The notes under the pieces were generated by a model, which was not told where the DNA came from, did no database searches, and saw nothing but the letters and a program-made list of their open reading frames with translations. DNA of 64,000 bases, taken from positions 62,001 through 126,000 of the forward strand of contig JAJFJZ010000001.1 of the NCBI GenBank assembly GCA_021773565.1. The letters run 5' to 3'. Every line of letters starts with the position of its first letter. Within the stretch, counting starts at the first letter, position 1. Made by a program: the position numbers and the translations under genes. This document shows positions 51,680 through 61,370 of this stretch, in pieces. The stretch is from Gammaproteobacteria bacterium. GTDB taxonomy: Bacteria; Pseudomonadota; Gammaproteobacteria; Pseudomonadales; Azotimanducaceae.

Positions 51680-52195
51680 TCACTCGTTGCTTTTAGCGGC
51701 CTTTGCTGCTTTTTTGGTGGAACGTACCACCTTACTTTGTTTTTCCTTAGCCAGCGATTCTTCCAGCAAAGCCAGTTGCTCTTCGGTAACCTTTTCAAAA
51801 GAACCCAGTGTGCAGATAGCAGTAGGCGTGTGTCGATCATTGAAGGATTCTATACCTTTGAAAAAGTCCAGACGACACACTCTTCTGCCATGCATTTCAA
51901 ACTGCATGGCCATTCCTTTTCGTAATCCGGAACAGTTGTTACGCAGTATATTTAGCCAGATCCTGTTTTTGCGGCCCTTAAAAACCAGGTGCCCGGAATC
52001 AAGTATGTCTACCTTGTGATATTCATGCGAACGTAGACAGCGTATTTCATCTACATACTCTGAATCATCCAGGGTCTCCGACAGTATTTTTTCCAGTTCC
52101 TCGGATTTTGTATCCTCTGTTTCTGCGGCGTGAATCAGCCCGAAAAAGCACATGCAAAGTGTCAATAACGTTGCCAGGTAGTATTTCAAAGACAT
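51680..52195 (-). CDS. Secreted DUF6491-like protein
   Basis: 171 residues from ATG 52195, which has GGAG eight bases upstream; a GTG at 52204 overlaps that site. A signal peptide (YLATLLTLCMCFFGLIHA) is followed by an acidic linker and a domain with IRCLRSHEYHKVDILDSGHLV, NILRNNCSGL, GRRVCRLDFFKG and AICTLGSFEKVTEEQL. The four-cysteine pattern resembles DUF6491, and the C-terminal tail is Lys/Ala-rich (KKAAKAAK). The function is unknown. It is a second member of the same likely family as 30328-30807. Confidence 0.7.
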   Translation of the reverse strand: MSLKYYLATLLTLCMCFFGLIHAAETEDTKSEELEKILSETLDDSEYVDEIRCLRSHEYHKVDILDSGHLVFKGRKNRIWLNILRNNCSGLRKGMAMQFEMHGRRVCRLDFFKGIESFNDRHTPTAICTLGSFEKVTEEQLALLEESLAKEKQSKVVRSTKKAAKAAKSNE

Positions 52196-52239
52196 CGCGT
52201 TCACTCCTGTTCAAATTTATCAAGTTGCAGGTATCAGGT

Positions 52240-53724
52240 TTACCAGTACCGGTTTGTTAAATGTTGTTTGAAATCCCGGGTACTTAAACTTGCGCCTGTC
52301 ACATCATTCAATAATTGGTCTGCCGAAAGCAAACGGCCCTTTTCATGGACATTTTGCCGAAGCCAGGTCAGCAATGGCTTAAAGTCACCCTGGCTGATAC
52401 CCGGTAAGATGTCCACATTATCTTTGACCGCGGTGGCAAAGATTTGTGCCGCAGTAATTGCACCTAAACTGTACGTTGGGAAGTACCCCACAAGGCCCGC
52501 ATACCAGTGCACATCCTGCATACAGCCATCCGCATCATTCCCAAGTGTCGAAATGCCCAGATATTGACGCATTTTTGCATCCCACGCCTCCGGTAAGTCG
52601 GATACCTCAAGAGTCCCTGACAACAAATCCTTTTCAAGCTCGTAACGAAGAATAACATGGAGCGGGTAGGTCAATTCATCAGCATCCACCCTGATCAGTC
52701 CCCGCCGCACCAGGATACTGTGGGCATGCAGGTTGTCTGCACTAAACGCCAACGAGTCTGCATTCCTGTCTGCCAGTTCTTCACGTATATAGGGTGCTGC
52801 AAATTTTATAAACTCTTTGCCCCTGCATACCTGCATCTCCATCAACAAAGACTGGCTTTCATGGATTGCCATCCCAAGTGCTGCGCCCACAGGTTGGCCA
52901 CGCCAGCGCGCAGGTAACCCCTGTTCATACAGTGCATGTCCCGTTTCATGTAATACCGCCATGAGAGAATCCAGAAAATTGTCTTCATTGTAACGCGTAG
53001 TAATACGCGTATCGTCCGGCACGCCCCCGCAAAACGGGTGGTGGCTGGTATCCAGGCGACCCCGCTCAAAAGCAAAGCCAATTTTTTGCATGAGCGTGAC
53101 CGCAAGGTTTTTCTGTTTCTCTGCGCTTATTTTTTCAGGCATCGGCAGAGGCAACCGCTGTTTTTCAATCACGGTATCAACAAACTCGGGAAGAAAGCTG
53201 GCCAGATCATCAAACACCGGGTCGATGGATGCCTGACCCAGCCCCGGCTGGTACAAATCAATCAGGGCATCATAAGCAGATACACCACGCGCCTCGGACA
53301 GACAATCTGCCTGTTCTTTCGTAAGTTTCAATACTTCGCGCAATAAGGGTTCTATAGCCTTCCAGTTATTCTGCGCCCTTAACGCCCGCCAGTTTTGCTC
53401 GCAGGTAGAACTTGCTTTACTAAGAGCCACCACTAAATCTTCCGGCACTGCCTGCGCAATTATCCAATCCCGTTGCATCTGCTCAAGATTAGCCCGCTGC
53501 CACTCATTAAGACTGTTATCACCAGAAGCCGCTTCCAGTAATGCAGCATTGTCAGGATCGCTTTTAATGCGATGCACATGTGCCGACAGCGTCGCCAGCG
53601 AATTGGCCCGTGTCGTGCCTCCACCGGAGGACATCATGACAGCCTCATCCCATCCAAGCACTGACAACGCATGTTCCAGGTCACCAATTTCCTGGTACTT
53701 ATGTTGCAATTGTTGATAGCTCAC
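52240..53724 (-). CDS. M32 family carboxypeptidase (Taq type)
   Basis: 494 residues, the usual size. HEXXH zinc motif in MAVLHETGHALYEQGLP (around residue 260), with the downstream Glu-containing GMAIHESQSLLMEMQ and the family motifs HHPFCGGVPDDTRITTRY and YPLHVILRYELEKDL. It removes C-terminal amino acids from peptides in the cytoplasm. The gene follows the DUF6491-like gene's start by 44 bases on the same strand. Confidence 0.95.
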   Translation of the reverse strand: MSYQQLQHKYQEIGDLEHALSVLGWDEAVMMSSGGGTTRANSLATLSAHVHRIKSDPDNAALLEAASGDNSLNEWQRANLEQMQRDWIIAQAVPEDLVVALSKASSTCEQNWRALRAQNNWKAIEPLLREVLKLTKEQADCLSEARGVSAYDALIDLYQPGLGQASIDPVFDDLASFLPEFVDTVIEKQRLPLPMPEKISAEKQKNLAVTLMQKIGFAFERGRLDTSHHPFCGGVPDDTRITTRYNEDNFLDSLMAVLHETGHALYEQGLPARWRGQPVGAALGMAIHESQSLLMEMQVCRGKEFIKFAAPYIREELADRNADSLAFSADNLHAHSILVRRGLIRVDADELTYPLHVILRYELEKDLLSGTLEVSDLPEAWDAKMRQYLGISTLGNDADGCMQDVHWYAGLVGYFPTYSLGAITAAQIFATAVKDNVDILPGISQGDFKPLLTWLRQNVHEKGRLLSADQLLNDVTGASLSTRDFKQHLTNRYW

Positions 53725-53751
53725 CGTTTTCGTTTCCCTGACTATTATTTT

Positions 53752-54960
53752 CTAGCTAATGCGATCTACAGCCTTTATCGCTGCCCGTGCCATGCGCGGA
53801 ATTCGGCTATCCCCGAGGGGCGTACCCACCCCGCTGTTCAGCGTAAGGGCGAGCGCCAGATTTCGTTGTGGATCACAAAATGCACCACTACCCCCATACC
53901 CGTAATGTCCGAAAGCAGACGGTGCAGATACGCCAAGCGCGAAAGCCTTGTGGTATCCGAGTCGCCACTGCATGGGAACAAACAACACCTTGTCTCTACC
54001 CGTACCTCTCGCTGAAGATATTTTCTGTACTGCTTCCTCGGAAAGAATACGAACTCCATCGAGTTCACCGCCATTCGCCAACATGGCGTACATTCGCGCA
54101 AGACTACGCGCGGTAAACTGGCCGTTTGCCGCAGGAATAACCGCCCGCACAGTTGCTTCTGCATTCCAGTCAAAATCCTCATTCAAGCGCAAAGCCGAGC
54201 GAAACTCAGACAGTTCAATTCCGCCTTTTTCCAGCAAATAGTCCAACCACTCACCCAGCGTTTCGCGAACGTCTTCCCAGCTTCCATTTCGATGTATTCT
54301 GGTTTCAGCTGCCTTCATTACGCCATCGTTCTGGATCAGCGTAGCGCGACGAAACAGTTCATTGTGTGGCATACCGATAAACATTCCATCCAGTTGCAGT
54401 GGATCAACCAGTTCATCCTGCAGTACACACTGTAAGGACTTTCCAGTCAGGGCCTCGATGAGGCCACCAATCAACCAACCATAGGTTAATGCATGGTATC
54501 CATGCCGCGCGCCTGGTTCGTGTGCCGGTTTTGCATCAGCAATGACCTGCTTCATGTACTCCCAATCCAGCATCCGTTGTGGGGAGTCAATCATCTCACT
54601 CAGGCGATAGAGCCCCGCCTGATGGCTTAGGGCCTGTTGAATCGTAATATCCTGTTTGCCGTGAGCGGCGAACTCAGGCCAGTATTTCGCGATGGGGTCT
54701 GAAAATTCTGCATGTCCCTGGTCTACCAGTATGTGCACAAGTGTGGACAACACACCTTTCGTGGTAGAAAACGATGGCGCTGTAGTATCCTCGGTCCACG
54801 GTGCGCCCTGTTTATCTTTACTACCGCCCCATATATCGACCACTTTTCGGCCTTCATGATATAAACACACAGCACTGCCGCCCTGTTGGTTTTTGGGAAT
54901 TTGCCGAATCAGACAGGCGGCGACATCGGCATAATCCGGGTGAACTTTTCCGTCTAGCAT
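53752..54960 (-). CDS. Beta-lactamase-family serine hydrolase (EstB/class C-like)
   Basis: 402 residues. The Ser-x-x-Lys nucleophile motif is STTK in APSFSTTKGVLSTL, and the second-motif Tyr is in HGYHALTYGWLIGGL; GHYGYGGSGAFCDPQRNLAL near the end corresponds to the third (KTG-like HxG) motif. No signal peptide is visible, so it is likely cytoplasmic, as with esterases of this family rather than true beta-lactamases. It probably hydrolyses esters. It lies 27 bases upstream of the M32 gene in the same direction. Confidence 0.88.
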   Translation of the reverse strand: MLDGKVHPDYADVAACLIRQIPKNQQGGSAVCLYHEGRKVVDIWGGSKDKQGAPWTEDTTAPSFSTTKGVLSTLVHILVDQGHAEFSDPIAKYWPEFAAHGKQDITIQQALSHQAGLYRLSEMIDSPQRMLDWEYMKQVIADAKPAHEPGARHGYHALTYGWLIGGLIEALTGKSLQCVLQDELVDPLQLDGMFIGMPHNELFRRATLIQNDGVMKAAETRIHRNGSWEDVRETLGEWLDYLLEKGGIELSEFRSALRLNEDFDWNAEATVRAVIPAANGQFTARSLARMYAMLANGGELDGVRILSEEAVQKISSARGTGRDKVLFVPMQWRLGYHKAFALGVSAPSAFGHYGYGGSGAFCDPQRNLALALTLNSGVGTPLGDSRIPRMARAAIKAVDRIS

Positions 54961-55035
54961 AGAAACTCAATATTCCTTTACATTAGGGGGTACATTAATA
55001 ATTGCTTTTCATCTGAAGCGGCTTATTCTTGCTAT

Positions 55036-55266
55036 ATGAGGCTTCTCGCGCAAATACTCATTCCAGCCCTGATCTTTATAGTGGTCTGCCTGATACTGTT
55101 CAGTCGCTCCTCGCGGGATGAGATAACAGAGCAGAATCCTGCAGACGAATCTTCCGGGCCTCTCAGCAATAAACCGCTTTCAAATTTGGGTATTGTCAGC
55201 ATCCTGTTCATCAGCGCACTTGTTACGCTTGCATCGATACTGATTGTGCAACAATTATTGGCCTAG
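55036..55266 (+). CDS. Small membrane protein
   Basis: 76 residues with two hydrophobic helices: ILIPALIFIVVCLILFS (about 7-23) and LGIVSILFISALVTLASILIVQQLL (about 50-74), joined by an acidic loop. ATG at 55036. No family is recognised. It stands alone between the serine hydrolase (divergent) and ppc, about 100 bases upstream of the latter. Confidence 0.6.
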   Translation: MRLLAQILIPALIFIVVCLILFSRSSRDEITEQNPADESSGPLSNKPLSNLGIVSILFISALVTLASILIVQQLLA

Positions 55267-55367
55267 TCATTATCAGACCGCTTAGTGTTACGATTCCATG
55301 CTGATCCCGGATTTTTGCAGCATACCTTTTTTGCTACCCGGATGTCATAATTTGAATACCTTACAGG

Positions 55368-58019
55368 ATGCCGTATAAAGTGCCAGTTACCCACCTGCAC
55401 CAGTCACTCAGAAAAGATGTTCGCCTGCTCGGGAGATTGCTGGGTGAGGTCATCGGTCACGACAGGGGCCCTGCCCTTGTGAACGACATAGAAACCATTC
55501 GTTCTCTGGCTAAAGCTGCCCGTAAAGGGGATAAAAGTGAATGGGAAGCGTTGAGCAATTTTCTCGGTGACATTCCCGCCGGTAAAATCACTGACATTGC
55601 CAATGCTTTCAGTCAGTTTCTCAATCTGGCCAACATAGCAGAACAACAGCACCAGATCAGACAGCAGGATGAATCCGTATCCGGGTCGCTTGACCTGCAA
55701 CAATTTATGAAAATGCCAACAAGTGAGCCGGAAAATATCCGTAACATATTGCTTGAAAGCCGTGTTGAGGTTGTGCTAACTGCACATCCAACAGAATTGC
55801 TACGTCGTACACATATTCTAAAATATAACGCGATTGCTGCAGAGCTTAAACATCTGGATCAACAAAAGAAATATCAGCGATCTCATAAACTACTTCGACG
55901 CCTGGTTTCAGAAGCCTGGCACACCGCAGAAGTACGCAACGACAGGCCTACCCCTCAGGAAGAAGCGCGATGGGGTTTCGCCGTAATAGAAAACAGCCTC
56001 TGGGCTGCGGTTCCCAAGCTCTATCAAAAACTGGATGAAACCTTGCTCAATGAAAACCTTGAGCCCATCCCCACAGACGTTTGTCTGGTCAAATTCGCAT
56101 CATGGATGGGCGGTGACAGGGATTCAAATCCCAATGTGACAGCATTGGTTACCAAAGAAGTTTTGATGCTGGCTCGGTGGATGGCAGCCGATTTATTTCT
56201 ACGTGATCTTGAACAACTGCAAGGCGATCTTTCCATGCGCGAATGCAGTACAGAACTGCGCAATAGAGTGGGCAAGGCCCAGGAACCCTATCGAGACCTG
56301 ATAAAAGAGATACATGCGCGTATGGAACGTACCAGGGAATGGGCTGCCGGGCTGGATCCGGCCCCCCCTGCAAATCCTGAGGACATATTTCTCAACAATG
56401 CTGACCTGAGCGCTCTGCTCGAACTCTGTTATCGCTCACTCATTGATTGCGGTATGGAGCTAATCGCCAATGGCCCACTACTCGACACCTTGCGTCGTGT
56501 AGCATGTTTTGGCTTGCAACTGGTAGATCTGGACATTCGACAGCGCGCATCAAGACATGCCCAGGTGCTGGATGAGGTAACCCGCCACCTGGAAATATTG
56601 ATTAACGAAAGATCCTATTCAGGCTGGACCGAAGAACAAAAACAGAATTTCCTGATAGAAGAACTCGAAAGCAAGCGGCCCTTGTTTCCACCTCAATGGC
56701 CTGTCAGTGACGAAAGCCAGGAAGTACTCGATACTTTTCTGACAATAAACGACTTTGACGGTCTCGGTATTTCCGGATACGTGGTCTCCCACACCAGAGC
56801 TCCCAGCGATGTACTGGCTGTGTTATTGCTCCTGCAGCAAACGCAGGCAAGCCCACTCAAACATGCACTGGCAGTGGTACCTTCATTTGAAACTATCGAG
56901 GATTTACAAAAAGCCCCTGCAACCCTGGACAAACTACTCAACATCGCCTGGTACAAAAATGCCGTAAAAAGCAATCACAATAACCAGCAGGTAATGATTG
57001 GGTATTCGGACCTGGCAATGGATTCGGGGCAACTGGCAGCTTCATGGATACAATATCAGGCTCAGGAAGAACTTCTTGAAGTTGTCCACAGGCACGACAT
57101 AGAGCTGACTTTTTTCCATGGCAGGGGCGGCGCTATTGGCCGCGGTGGCACCGATGCCCGGGAAGCCATAATGTCCCTGCCACGCGGTTCAGTATCGAAA
57201 AATTTGCGACTTACTGAACAGGGAGAAATGATTCGCTTTAAACTGGGCCTGCCGGATCTGGCCGTTGAAACGCTTGGGCACTATCTGAGCGCAAGCCTGT
57301 CCGCAAAACTCTGCACCTCGGATGAACCCCAACAGTCCTGGCGCGACACTATGGATGAACTGGTTCAGCAGGCACAGCGTACATATCGGCAACTGGTCAA
57401 CAACAATGATTACTTTATGGAATTTTTCCGCGACCTGACTCCAGCCCAGGAATTGTCGGTGCTGCCACTGGGTAGCCAACCCCCAACAAAGATGTTGTCA
57501 TCCGATATCCACAATCTGCAAGCCGTACCCTGGATATTTGCATGGACCCAGGTACGACTTATGTTGCCGTCCTGGTTGGGTACGGAGGCCGCCCTGCGAA
57601 CTGTTATGGATAAGCAGGACATCCAAAAAGAACGCGACATGCTCGCCTGGCCATTTTTCAAAATGCAGATGGACATCCTGGAGAACACCCTTACAAGAGC
57701 CGATGTCAATCTTGTACAGTACTACGCCCAACGCCTGACCATGCCCTCACAACATCATATTTGCGACGAACTATGTAGCAGGCTGGATAATCTCGTGAAA
57801 GACCTGCTCAAGCTCAACAATCGCACCTCCCTGCTGGAACACCAGCCCGAGATAGGCGAAGCCAATAATGTTCGGGATACCTATCTGGATCCACTACATC
57901 TGCTACAGGCCGAACTTCTGGACCGTATCCGCCTGGATGAAGGTCGAAACGAGAGTGTTCGCAAGGCGCTGCAGCTGACGATGGCTGGTATATCTTCTGG
58001 CTTGCGAAACTCCGGCTAA
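55368..58019 (+). CDS. ppc: Phosphoenolpyruvate carboxylase
   Basis: 883 residues, the bacterial PEPC length. VVLTAHPTELLRRTHI holds the catalytic His near residue 140 and FHGRGGAIGRGG lies near 583. WMGGDRDSNPNVT, LVDLDIRQRASRH and the C-terminal GISSGLRNSG are family signatures; the terminal residues are usually NTG, here NSG. It carboxylates PEP to oxaloacetate to refill the TCA cycle. An allosteric aspartate/acetyl-CoA response is expected but cannot be read in detail. Confidence 0.97.
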   Translation: MPYKVPVTHLHQSLRKDVRLLGRLLGEVIGHDRGPALVNDIETIRSLAKAARKGDKSEWEALSNFLGDIPAGKITDIANAFSQFLNLANIAEQQHQIRQQDESVSGSLDLQQFMKMPTSEPENIRNILLESRVEVVLTAHPTELLRRTHILKYNAIAAELKHLDQQKKYQRSHKLLRRLVSEAWHTAEVRNDRPTPQEEARWGFAVIENSLWAAVPKLYQKLDETLLNENLEPIPTDVCLVKFASWMGGDRDSNPNVTALVTKEVLMLARWMAADLFLRDLEQLQGDLSMRECSTELRNRVGKAQEPYRDLIKEIHARMERTREWAAGLDPAPPANPEDIFLNNADLSALLELCYRSLIDCGMELIANGPLLDTLRRVACFGLQLVDLDIRQRASRHAQVLDEVTRHLEILINERSYSGWTEEQKQNFLIEELESKRPLFPPQWPVSDESQEVLDTFLTINDFDGLGISGYVVSHTRAPSDVLAVLLLLQQTQASPLKHALAVVPSFETIEDLQKAPATLDKLLNIAWYKNAVKSNHNNQQVMIGYSDLAMDSGQLAASWIQYQAQEELLEVVHRHDIELTFFHGRGGAIGRGGTDAREAIMSLPRGSVSKNLRLTEQGEMIRFKLGLPDLAVETLGHYLSASLSAKLCTSDEPQQSWRDTMDELVQQAQRTYRQLVNNNDYFMEFFRDLTPAQELSVLPLGSQPPTKMLSSDIHNLQAVPWIFAWTQVRLMLPSWLGTEAALRTVMDKQDIQKERDMLAWPFFKMQMDILENTLTRADVNLVQYYAQRLTMPSQHHICDELCSRLDNLVKDLLKLNNRTSLLEHQPEIGEANNVRDTYLDPLHLLQAELLDRIRLDEGRNESVRKALQLTMAGISSGLRNSG

Positions 58020-58064
58020 TATTTTTCTGGCCATTTTGTTGATCTGATATTGTAAAGTGGCGTT

Positions 58065-58092
58065 TTAGTGTTATAGTTATGTAGTACACTAA
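58065..58092. promoter_or_regulatory. Candidate operator/promoter of the GntR-ABC operon
   Basis: TTAGTGT (58065-58071) and ACACTAA (58086-58092) are a perfect 7-bp inverted repeat with a 14-base spacer, 42 bases before the GntR start and over a TATAGT-like -10 element. A dimeric YtrA-type repressor controlling its own operon would fit this arrangement. Confidence 0.5.
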
Positions 58093-58133
58093 TACATACG
58101 TATTCACACTAACTGGTGGTAGTTCACTTAAAC

Positions 58134-58505
58134 ATGCCTGACTGGAACAAAGATCGTCCAATATATCGTCAACTCAAGGAAAAAATTGAGTACATGATTA
58201 TTAATGGGTCGATACAGGAGGGTGAAGCGGTCCCATCGGTACGGCAGGTAGCGGGGGAAGAACGTATCAATCCCCTAACGGTGTCCCGGGCTTATCAATT
58301 ACTGGTTGATGACGGAATTCTCGAAGCACGCCGCGGTCTGGGTATGTTTGTCACCCAGGGTGCTGCTAATACCGCATTGGTACAGGCACGAGAAACTTTT
58401 ATGAATGAAGAGTGGCCCCAAATATGCAACACAATTCGCCAACTCGGCCTGCAACCTGACACTTTGATGAAAAACATCGATACAAAAAGGAAAAGACTGA
58501 CATGA
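58134..58505 (+). CDS. GntR family regulator, YtrA subgroup
   Basis: 123 residues from ATG 58134; an upstream in-frame GTG (58116) is less likely. DRPIYRQLKEKIEYMIINGSI, VPSVRQVAGEERINPLTVSRAYQLLVDDGIL and ARRGLGMFVTQGA form the GntR winged helix, followed by a short C-terminal helix instead of a ligand-binding domain, as in YtrA-type regulators. These repress adjacent ABC transporters. The stop overlaps the ABC ATPase start. Confidence 0.9.
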   Translation: MPDWNKDRPIYRQLKEKIEYMIINGSIQEGEAVPSVRQVAGEERINPLTVSRAYQLLVDDGILEARRGLGMFVTQGAANTALVQARETFMNEEWPQICNTIRQLGLQPDTLMKNIDTKRKRLT

Positions 58506-59353
58506 CAGTTATTTCCGCAGATCACCTGCAAAAAAAATATGGGTCAAATTTCGCTCTGGACGATTTTAGCATGCGTATCGACGCCAAAAGAATAGTTGGC
58601 TTGATTGGTCCAAATGGCGCAGGTAAAACCACCCTGCTAAGGGCCATCATGGGACTTAATCACGTTGAAGGCAGACTCTCGGTACTGGGATTGGACCCTT
58701 ATACACAGCGCCACTTACTCATGCGCAGCGCCAGCTACATCGCTGACGTGGGCACTCTACCGCGATGGATCAAGGTATGCGAACTACTCGATTTTGTAGA
58801 TGGCGTGCATCCTTCCTTCAATAAACAACAGGCAACGGCTACCCTTAATACAACCAATATAAAACTGGATGCCAGAGTAAAAACCCTTTCAAAAGGAATG
58901 GTAACGCAATTACATCTGGCGCTGGTCAGCAGCATTGATGCAGAACTTCTCGTATTGGATGAACCGACTCTGGGTCTCGATATCATCTATCGGCAGGAAT
59001 TTTATGATCGTGTACTTGGTGATTTTCATGAACACAAACGCAGTATAATAATCAGTACCCACGAGGTTCGGGAGATAGAGCACATCCTTACTGACGTGAT
59101 CTTTATCGCAAAAGGAAAAAACATTCTCAGCATTGCAACAGACGAGATTGCCACTCGTTTTCATCAGCTTTCTGTTAGCGAGGCGGACTTGTCACGCGCA
59201 CAAGCATTTAAGCCAATATCCCAACGTACAGCGTGGCAAGGGCATGAACTTATTTTTCAGGATGCCGATCCTGAAAAGTTACAAACACTCGGGAACTTAA
59301 GCACCCCCAATCTTGCTGAACTGTTTATTGCCTGCATGGGAGACGTAAGATGA
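58502..59353 (+). CDS. ABC transporter ATP-binding protein
   Basis: 283 residues. Walker A GLIGPNGAGKTTLL, a degenerate signature LSKGMVTQLHLAL (LSKGM in place of LSGGQ), Walker B LLVLDEPTLGLD and the H-loop in IISTHEVREIE. About 70 residues follow the ATPase core. It powers the permease encoded next, with ATGA overlaps at both ends. YtrA-linked transporters often respond to envelope or cell-wall stress; here that is inferred from context only. Confidence 0.92.
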   Translation: MTVISADHLQKKYGSNFALDDFSMRIDAKRIVGLIGPNGAGKTTLLRAIMGLNHVEGRLSVLGLDPYTQRHLLMRSASYIADVGTLPRWIKVCELLDFVDGVHPSFNKQQATATLNTTNIKLDARVKTLSKGMVTQLHLALVSSIDAELLVLDEPTLGLDIIYRQEFYDRVLGDFHEHKRSIIISTHEVREIEHILTDVIFIAKGKNILSIATDEIATRFHQLSVSEADLSRAQAFKPISQRTAWQGHELIFQDADPEKLQTLGNLSTPNLAELFIACMGDVR

Positions 59354-60300
59354 ACCTTATGAGCACCCTTCTGAAGAGGGAGTTACAGGAGCACAAGGCC
59401 GGCTTTCTCTGGTTGCCATTGGGTACGTTGGCGTTCCTGGTTATTCTCACCATCGCCGTATTCGGTGCGGGGGATGTAGATGTAGTAATGCACGGGCTTT
59501 CCAGTACAGACAACAACTCTTCAACCTTTAGCCTGGAAGGCGAGCACAGTGCAAGCAGTTTGTTGAGCACCGGGCTTACCGCACTGGACACACTATCCGA
59601 TGAGAAAAAGAATGCTTTTTTTGGAGCAGTACGCACTGCTTCCAGTCTGGTTTTTTACGTACTTTTTATGGCTATGTCTATTTTCTATCTGGCGAGCAGC
59701 CTGTTTGAAGAACGAGCGGATCGAAGTATTCTGTTCTGGAAATCAATGCCCGTTTCTGACTGGCAAGCTGTTTTATCCAAACTCCTCAGTATTCTGCTGA
59801 TAGTCCCCGCGATTTTTATTCTGGCTATTGCCATTTACCAGATAGCGCTGTTCAGCATCGTGTCACTGGCTGGTTTATTTAAGGGCGCACCGATCGCAAG
59901 TTTATGGTTGGACTCAGGCCTCATGGGCGGCTGGATCCAATTGATAATGGGATACCTGATTCAGGGGCTATGGATGCTTCCGCTTTATGGCTGGTTGCTT
60001 TTTGTTTCATCCTGGGTAACACGCAGCCCTATTCTGGTCGCCACCATTGCCCCGTTCATTCCAGTTATGCTGGAAGCCTCGTTATTCCAGACCCGATATC
60101 TGCTAGAGTGGATGAGCGCCCATGTAAAAATCGTCGCCCTGCCATCCATATCTATCTTTACTAATAATACCGTTGAGGGTTTCGGGTTACAGAGCACATT
60201 GGCAACTGTCGCCAGGGGAGATTTCTACTTCGGGATATTGGTGGGTGCTGGTCTTATTGCTGGTGCTATCTGGTTCAGAAGACTCAAAAACGACATCTAG
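59350..60300 (+). CDS. ABC-2 type permease
   Basis: 316 residues with six likely membrane helices: WLPLGTLAFLVILTIAVFG, LVFYVLFMAMSIFYLASSLF, LSILLIVPAIFILAIAIYQIALF, MGYLIQGLWMLPLYGWLLF, ILVATIAPFIPVMLEASLF and FYFGILVGAGLIAGAIWF. A periplasmic loop (about residues 35-85) separates helices 1 and 2, and FEERADRSILFWKSMPVSDW is a coupling helix. Substrate unknown. It overlaps the ATPase gene by four bases. Confidence 0.88.
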   Translation: MNLMSTLLKRELQEHKAGFLWLPLGTLAFLVILTIAVFGAGDVDVVMHGLSSTDNNSSTFSLEGEHSASSLLSTGLTALDTLSDEKKNAFFGAVRTASSLVFYVLFMAMSIFYLASSLFEERADRSILFWKSMPVSDWQAVLSKLLSILLIVPAIFILAIAIYQIALFSIVSLAGLFKGAPIASLWLDSGLMGGWIQLIMGYLIQGLWMLPLYGWLLFVSSWVTRSPILVATIAPFIPVMLEASLFQTRYLLEWMSAHVKIVALPSISIFTNNTVEGFGLQSTLATVARGDFYFGILVGAGLIAGAIWFRRLKNDI

Positions 60301-60329
60301 GGAAGCACTGATTAAGTATCCTGTGCACA

Positions 60330-61244
60330 CTACATCTGGCTGCACGCAGAGCCTATAGCCATACTCGCTTTAAAAGTACCCCCGGATTCAATCTGTATTT
60401 CATCATCAAAGGCCATTCCCCGTTCCAGACAGATAAAATTTTGATACTGCGCAGTTCCAATATCCGTCATCCGCGCTGCCTGCTTCTCTCCTGGATTCCA
60501 TACAATCACGGTTGGGCAGTATTCCGCTGAAACATTTACCGCCCGATTACCAGTGTCCAGTTGCTGGGTAGTTTTTAACTCCGAAAGACCCGGATACACC
60601 CGGTCAATGGCATCACCAAAAACAAGATCTCCATTTTGTGTAAAACTTTTCAGGTTTTTGTTGTTATCCAGATAACGGTAACCATCCAGTCCCGTCACCC
60701 TGCTTTCCCGCAGGGAATTGGTCGCAAAATAACTGTGGAAGGCAAATGTAAATGGCATTTTCTGCGTTTCCAGATTGGTAAGTTTCAGATCCAGGCGCAA
60801 CGTTTCTCCCAACACCATTGTTAGCGTTGCGATAAAACGATAAGGGAAATACTGCCAATCTATACTGGTAGATTGGTAAACAAGCACTATTTGCACATTG
60901 CCTGCATCCGGCCCCTCGTTCAGTTCTTCAGTGGATTCAAGCGTCCAGAGCCGATTGCGTGCAAAACCATGGCTGCTTAAATCCGGATTCCTCAAATTTT
61001 CCCCAAACCATGGCAGGCAGATGGGAATTCCGCCTCGAATGGCTTGCCCTTCCAAAAATCGTGCACGGGGACTCAGCCACAATAGTTCTTTTGCCGTGTC
61101 GACGCCGACGCTTTTAAAGCTGAGTAGTTGCGCACCCCACAGTGAAATGAGCGCTTCGCAGCCTTTGTCTGTGATCCTGACAAGTGGCAAACCTGGTCCG
61201 GCGCCACCGAACACCTCATGACTATTTGGAAAATCCATGTGCAT
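60330..61244 (-). CDS. D-hexose-6-phosphate mutarotase (YeaD-like)
   Basis: 304 residues of the aldose-1-epimerase fold. LLWLSPRARFLEGQAIRGGIPICLPWFGEN and HGFARNRLWTLES carry the YeaD/GH-mutarotase signature with a catalytic His; FAFHSYFAT and VWNPGEKQAARMTDIG are further conserved blocks, with the general-base Glu near the C-terminus. It interconverts alpha- and beta-glucose-6-phosphate. It is convergent with the ABC permease gene. Confidence 0.9.
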   Translation of the reverse strand: MHMDFPNSHEVFGGAGPGLPLVRITDKGCEALISLWGAQLLSFKSVGVDTAKELLWLSPRARFLEGQAIRGGIPICLPWFGENLRNPDLSSHGFARNRLWTLESTEELNEGPDAGNVQIVLVYQSTSIDWQYFPYRFIATLTMVLGETLRLDLKLTNLETQKMPFTFAFHSYFATNSLRESRVTGLDGYRYLDNNKNLKSFTQNGDLVFGDAIDRVYPGLSELKTTQQLDTGNRAVNVSAEYCPTVIVWNPGEKQAARMTDIGTAQYQNFICLERGMAFDDEIQIESGGTFKASMAIGSACSQM

Positions 61245-61370
61245 GCAATAATACTACCCAAGCGCTGCGGCAGTTGTATACGGGTGGTAAATCTCCGAAG
61301 ATGAGTGTTAAATCAAACGAATTAGACTGATCCTAGAATCGGTCTTGGACCAGATTCCGGGAGATACAGC

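Noticed and set aside
53752-54960. True class C beta-lactamase
   Set aside because: No signal peptide and esterase-type motifs; a resistance role is not supported.
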